Shown one piece after another: positions 7,348 through 10,036 of a stretch of 10,036 nt of DNA. The DNA comes from Physocladia obscura (lineage: Eukaryota > Chytridiomycota > Chytridiomycetes > Chytridiales > Chytriomycetaceae), in contig JADGJH010001431.1 in the NCBI GenBank assembly GCA_027596945.1, positions 1 through 10,036 on the forward strand. Direction: 5' to 3'. A program made the translations under genes and the position numbers. The first letter of the stretch is position 1. Every line of letters starts with the position of its first letter. Below the pieces are notes generated by a model. That model had not been told where the DNA came from. It saw only the letters and a program-made list of their open reading frames with translations, and did not search any database.

Positions 7348-8471
7348 ATGTCTCAACGAAGCAAGTCGATCCCTCGAACAGCACAAGACTTTACAGTGAT
7401 CCGTAGCAAGTCTCCAGTCGAATTCATCGCTCCGGCACCGCTGAATCTGAATGTCGCAAGGAAAGCTTCACACGCGTCGCCATCATCAGCTGCGGCTGAA
7501 ATAGATGCCACGCCGTCGATCAGTCGGCACAGCTCAATCACAAGCAGTATCAAAAATAAACGCGGATCTGATTCTTCAAATAGCCCAAGTGAAACTACTG
7601 TTGCCCGAGTCAGTGCATTGTCGCTTAGTCACCTACAAAAGTCGCAACTGACGTGAGTCACTCTAATATTTTTTTCTTTCACAGCACATTTGTAATTCCT
7701 CTTATTATTCAACCATTCAGCCTTCCCGCGCATTTGCAAAAACTAAACGCTGTCTCTCAAACATGGGAGCGTCGGTTTTTTGTCCTCTCCGAAGATGCAA
7801 AAATCTACATGTATCACGACGACGCAGATCCAAACTCGTCTCCAATTGCAATTCTGCCTGTAGAAGGCTACGTGCCTACAACTGGACTCGATACACCGCA
7901 AACCTTAACTCTCAATGTGTTTGGTGAATGCGCTGTTGCTGATGGGTCCTTGGCAATGGTGCAATGGACCCTTCAGTTTCCTGACGAGGCATCGAAGTTT
8001 CTCTGGGTGCAATCAATAAGCAGAGTTCTTGATGAGCGCGGGAGCACGAAACTTGAGCTCTTAATGGAACGGACCTTGTCCGCAGACTCGAATGTTAAGA
8101 ACCGTGGTGCTGGCCATTACGTGGCACCAGAACATACCACCTTATCGCGTTCGCGGTCACTTGGAACCAAAAATTTACCGCAATCTTTTTCGTCGCCATC
8201 GTCGTTCGTCTCGAATTTTTCAAGCAGTGTTGGTTTTGAGAACCGGGCTGCGCTTATGCATCAAAGATACCAAGAGTATATGAGTTCACAGAAAGAAATT
8301 CAAAAAAAGATGATGAGTCCGGAGGCTATTAAGCAGCGACAAAAAGTTGCTGCTGAAATCGCAGCGGAGCATAAAAGGTTGGCGAGAGAACATGCTGAGT
8401 GGGAAATTTTGCAACAAAAGAAAGCACTTTTGGCCAAGGCTGATTCGATGCGAAATGCACTGGGAATCTAG
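7348..8471 (+). CDS. Gene C: PH-like domain protein with coiled coil (join 7348-7652, 7721-8471)
   Basis: The spliced product has 351 residues. Residues 1-101 (exon 1) are Ser-rich with PLNLNVARKASHAS at 31-44 and RHSSITSSIKNKR at 60-72. The PH-like domain covers about 103-206: PAHLQKL, then WERRFFVLSEDAKIYMYH (117-134), which is the most classical PH strand 2-3 signature of the three genes, VQWTLQFPDEASKFLW (182-197) with Trp197, and RVLDE. A linker of about 65 residues has SRSRSLGTK (244-252). The C-terminal coil (about 275-345) starts ENRAALMHQRYQEY and is richer in Ala, Gln and Lys than those of A and B. Trp117 with Arg119 and Arg120 suggests that lipid-head-group binding may be retained. 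Function is otherwise unknown. ATG 7348 is the first in frame. An alternative acceptor would add 12 residues (see the intron entry). Confidence 0.83.
7653..7720 (+). other. Intron of gene C (phase 2, 68 nt), with a second in-frame acceptor
   Basis: The donor GTGAGT starts at 7653; exon 1 has 305 bases, so phase 2, codon AC|C. The acceptor ending at 7720 (CATTCAG) places the PH start exactly as in A, B and pseudogene D. A strong pyrimidine-rich acceptor, TTTCTTTCACAG, ends at 7684 and is also in frame. It would add the 12 residues TFVIPLIIQPFS but leave an intron of only 32 bases, which is shorter than usual. I favour 7720 from the family alignment. Confidence 0.72.
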
Positions 8472-8712
8472 GTGGAAGTAAATTTAGCTCTGTTAATATT
8501 GCTGTGATATGATCTGTGATTTTAGTTGCTGTGCTCTCAGCGCTTTGTTTCAGCATGGCTTTGCTGATCTTTTTTTGTTGGATGTGTCAAAAATTAATCA
8601 AATTTGTACTTATCTTTTATGTTTATTTTATTTTATTTTCTTCTATTTTGGCAGTGCCTTGCACTTCCAATTTCATTTCAAAGCTGTGAAAAAAAAGTGA
8701 AAAAACTTAATA
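8472..8712. other. Short spacer between C and pseudogene D
   Basis: The 241 bases are T-rich and hold no gene; a short TTG-initiated frame at 8509-8700 is low-complexity Phe/Leu and not credible. Only one CpG is present (8541), so the CpG-poor state begins directly after the stop of C. Confidence 0.5.
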
Positions 8713-9616
8713 ATGTTAACGCCAAGACACTACAAGCCATTTTGGACTTTATCAAGTAGACAAGTTCCAAAGAGATTCGCTGCTTGCTTCTACAGTTTTT
8801 AGTAGTAATTCTAAAGGTGGAAAAAACTCTCAACTACTCAACTATAAGCAATACCTTTACTGAAAAACTAGAGATTGATTCATCTTCAAAAAGGTGCAAG
8901 TTTTTAGTTTTTTTGTAAGATGTATAGAAAAATATGTTGTTTTGCTGAATCATATTACTTTCCAGCATCTTGGAGCATTTGCAAAAATTTAATGCACATA
9001 ATAAATCATGGGTTCATCATCTATTTTTGTTGACTGAAGATTGGAAAATGTACATGTGTGCCGAAAATGTCCAGCTTATTTCTTTCCAAATATTTATTGA
9101 TGGATGGTTGCATCCAGGCTTAAACAATCTTGTGTGTCTCTGGTATTTGCAAAGGATCTAAGGTTCCAACAAAATGGTTTCTTTGGTTTTCAGATGAGAA
9201 TGTGAGAAGTTTGTGGATGGAACTGGTCAATAAGACACCACACCTTCTTTTGTTTCAACTCCACTTCTTGGCTTATCAGATCAAATTCTGTAATAAGTGT
9301 AAAAAGATTGGCTAATTCTTCAGTAAACAATGAAACAAGAACTAAACTTATTTCTCCTCCATCAGTATATAGGAAAACACCTTCTTCACAAAAATGCTTT
9401 AACAGAAAACAGAAGTGTGTGTGAAACTAAGAAACCATGGTTAAATTCTAATGAAAATAACTGAATGAGTACCTTGATGGCAGCAATCAAAAATATCTCA
9501 AAAAGAAAATAGAGTATTATTGGCATTCACACAAAACTTTCCAAAACTGTCATGCCAACAAGCAGCAAGGACCTACTTTAGGCACTAGACCCAGCACAGT
9601 GCAGGTACATCCATAA
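8713..9616 (+). pseudogene. Pseudogene D: decayed copy closest to gene C
   Basis: The ATG at 8713 lies in AATAATGT, as at the start of C (7346-7351). Decayed exon 1 DNA follows: CTTCTACAGTTTTTAGTAG (about 8790) matches CTTTACAGTGATCCGTAG of C, and CTCAACTATAAGCAATACC matches CTCAATCACAAGCAGTATC. An acceptor TTTCCAG ends at 8965. Exon 2 then reads HLQKFNAHNKSWVHHLFLL, TEDWKMYM, clearly the PH start of C. A deletion and frameshift near 9125-9130 move the frame by one. The new frame gives TKWFLWFSDENVRSLWMELV, matching the last strand and Trp helix. A third frame then holds RSNSVISVKRLANSSV (from 9278), like the RSNSI linker of A, and EYLDGSNQKYLKKKIEYY (from 9467), like the coil of C. Stops at 9159-9161, 9422-9424 and others break the gene. 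The PH homology is strong, exon 1 moderate, and the 3' limit uncertain. Confidence 0.78.
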
Positions 9617-9710
9617 GTTGCAACTGTGGCAGTAGGCTGGGAGCTCAATATTGGTTTTTGATGTGGCAATGACCATACCCTACCACAAGCACTAGTGCCG
9701 TACAGTGCAA
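9582..9710. repeat. Imperfect 21-22 bp direct repeat, about 108 bp apart
   Basis: GCACTAG...ACAGTGCA occurs at 9582-9603 and again at 9690-9710, with GCACTAG and ACAGTGCA identical in both and a 6-7 base middle that differs. GGCACTAG (9581-9588) and CTAGTGCC (9692-9699) are also inverted copies of each other. It may be part of a decayed mobile element or a small tandem unit, or it may be chance. Confidence 0.4.
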
Positions 9711-10036
9711 CAATGTTGACAATGAGGTGAATTAATTACTCTCTGTCTAGTGACATGGCCAGATATACTTGCAGGTGTGACTCTGGTACTGGGCAATAAC
9801 CTTACTACAGTGGATCATCCAACTCATACCCATACTTTAAGCTTGAACTCTTATCATTTAGTTCTGAGAGATTAAGTATTGAATTACTATACAGCTACCA
9901 GCAAAATTACTAGTACTCTTCTACAACTTACTGGAATCTTGTTAAATATAATGATTTATATTTTGATATACAAACTGAATGCACTATATGAGATTTAATA
10001 ATTATATTATATAATCTTATGCCTGCGAAATTGGAA
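9617..10036. other. CpG-poor spacer at the right edge
   Basis: No gene is visible on either strand. Only two CpGs occur (9699 and near 10025). The left part contains the second copy of an imperfect repeat (see next entry); the last 100 bases are very AT-rich. It may be further old repeat DNA, but no element can be named. Confidence 0.45.

Noticed and set aside
9740..9800. Box A/box B-like words suggesting a SINE or tRNA relic
   Set aside because: The words are degenerate and only about 26 bases apart, too close for an internal RNA polymerase III promoter.
1..10036. CRISPR array, rRNA, bacterial operon or prophage content
   Set aside because: There are no regularly spaced repeats, no conserved rRNA segments and no ribosome binding sites; spliced genes and long AT-rich spacers indicate a eukaryote.

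Overview
The window looks like nuclear DNA of an AT-rich eukaryote, most probably a fungus and perhaps an early-diverging one. Genes are separated by long AT-rich spacers. They carry short GT-AG introns (68-111 nt) and no bacterial-type operons or ribosome binding sites. Part of the spacer DNA has lost its CpG dinucleotides, as happens under cytosine methylation. The species cannot be named from the sequence.

The main content is a head-to-tail tandem family on the + strand. Three copies look intact: gene A (1939-3273, 407 aa), gene B (5850-6834, 300 aa) and gene C (7348-8471, 351 aa). Each has a Ser/Thr/Pro-rich N-terminal exon, then one phase-2 intron at the same place, then a pleckstrin-homology (PH)-like domain, a Ser-rich linker and a C-terminal charged coiled coil. 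Short reading frames hide this plan; it appears when the exons are joined and the copies aligned. Two more copies seem to be decayed. Pseudogene D (8713-9616) is clear in its PH part. Pseudogene E (424 to about 1500) is much more eroded but keeps traces of exon 1, the intron borders, the PH domain and the start of the coiled coil. The array would therefore be E(pseudo)-A-B-C-D(pseudo). I do not recognise the family as a named one.

Layout: 1-74, probable C-terminal end of an unrelated upstream gene; 75-423, spacer; 424-1500, pseudogene E; 1501-1938, upstream region of A; 1939-3273, gene A; 3274-3793, spacer; 3794-5317, a 1524-bp stretch with no CpG at all, probably old methylated repeat DNA; 5318-5849, CpG-containing upstream region of B; 5850-6834, gene B; 6835-7347, spacer; 7348-8471, gene C; 8472-8712, spacer; 8713-9616, pseudogene D; 9617-10036, CpG-poor spacer.

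Inferred working model: the proteins may be membrane-recruited adaptors, with PH domain for lipid or protein binding, basophilic-kinase sites in the N-terminal exon and linker, and a coiled coil for dimerisation. The copies differ in linker length and in the basic residues of the PH domain, which suggests divergence after duplication. D carries CpG to TpG/CpA changes relative to C, as expected if that flank was methylated. E still contains many CpGs, so it decayed in another way or at another time.
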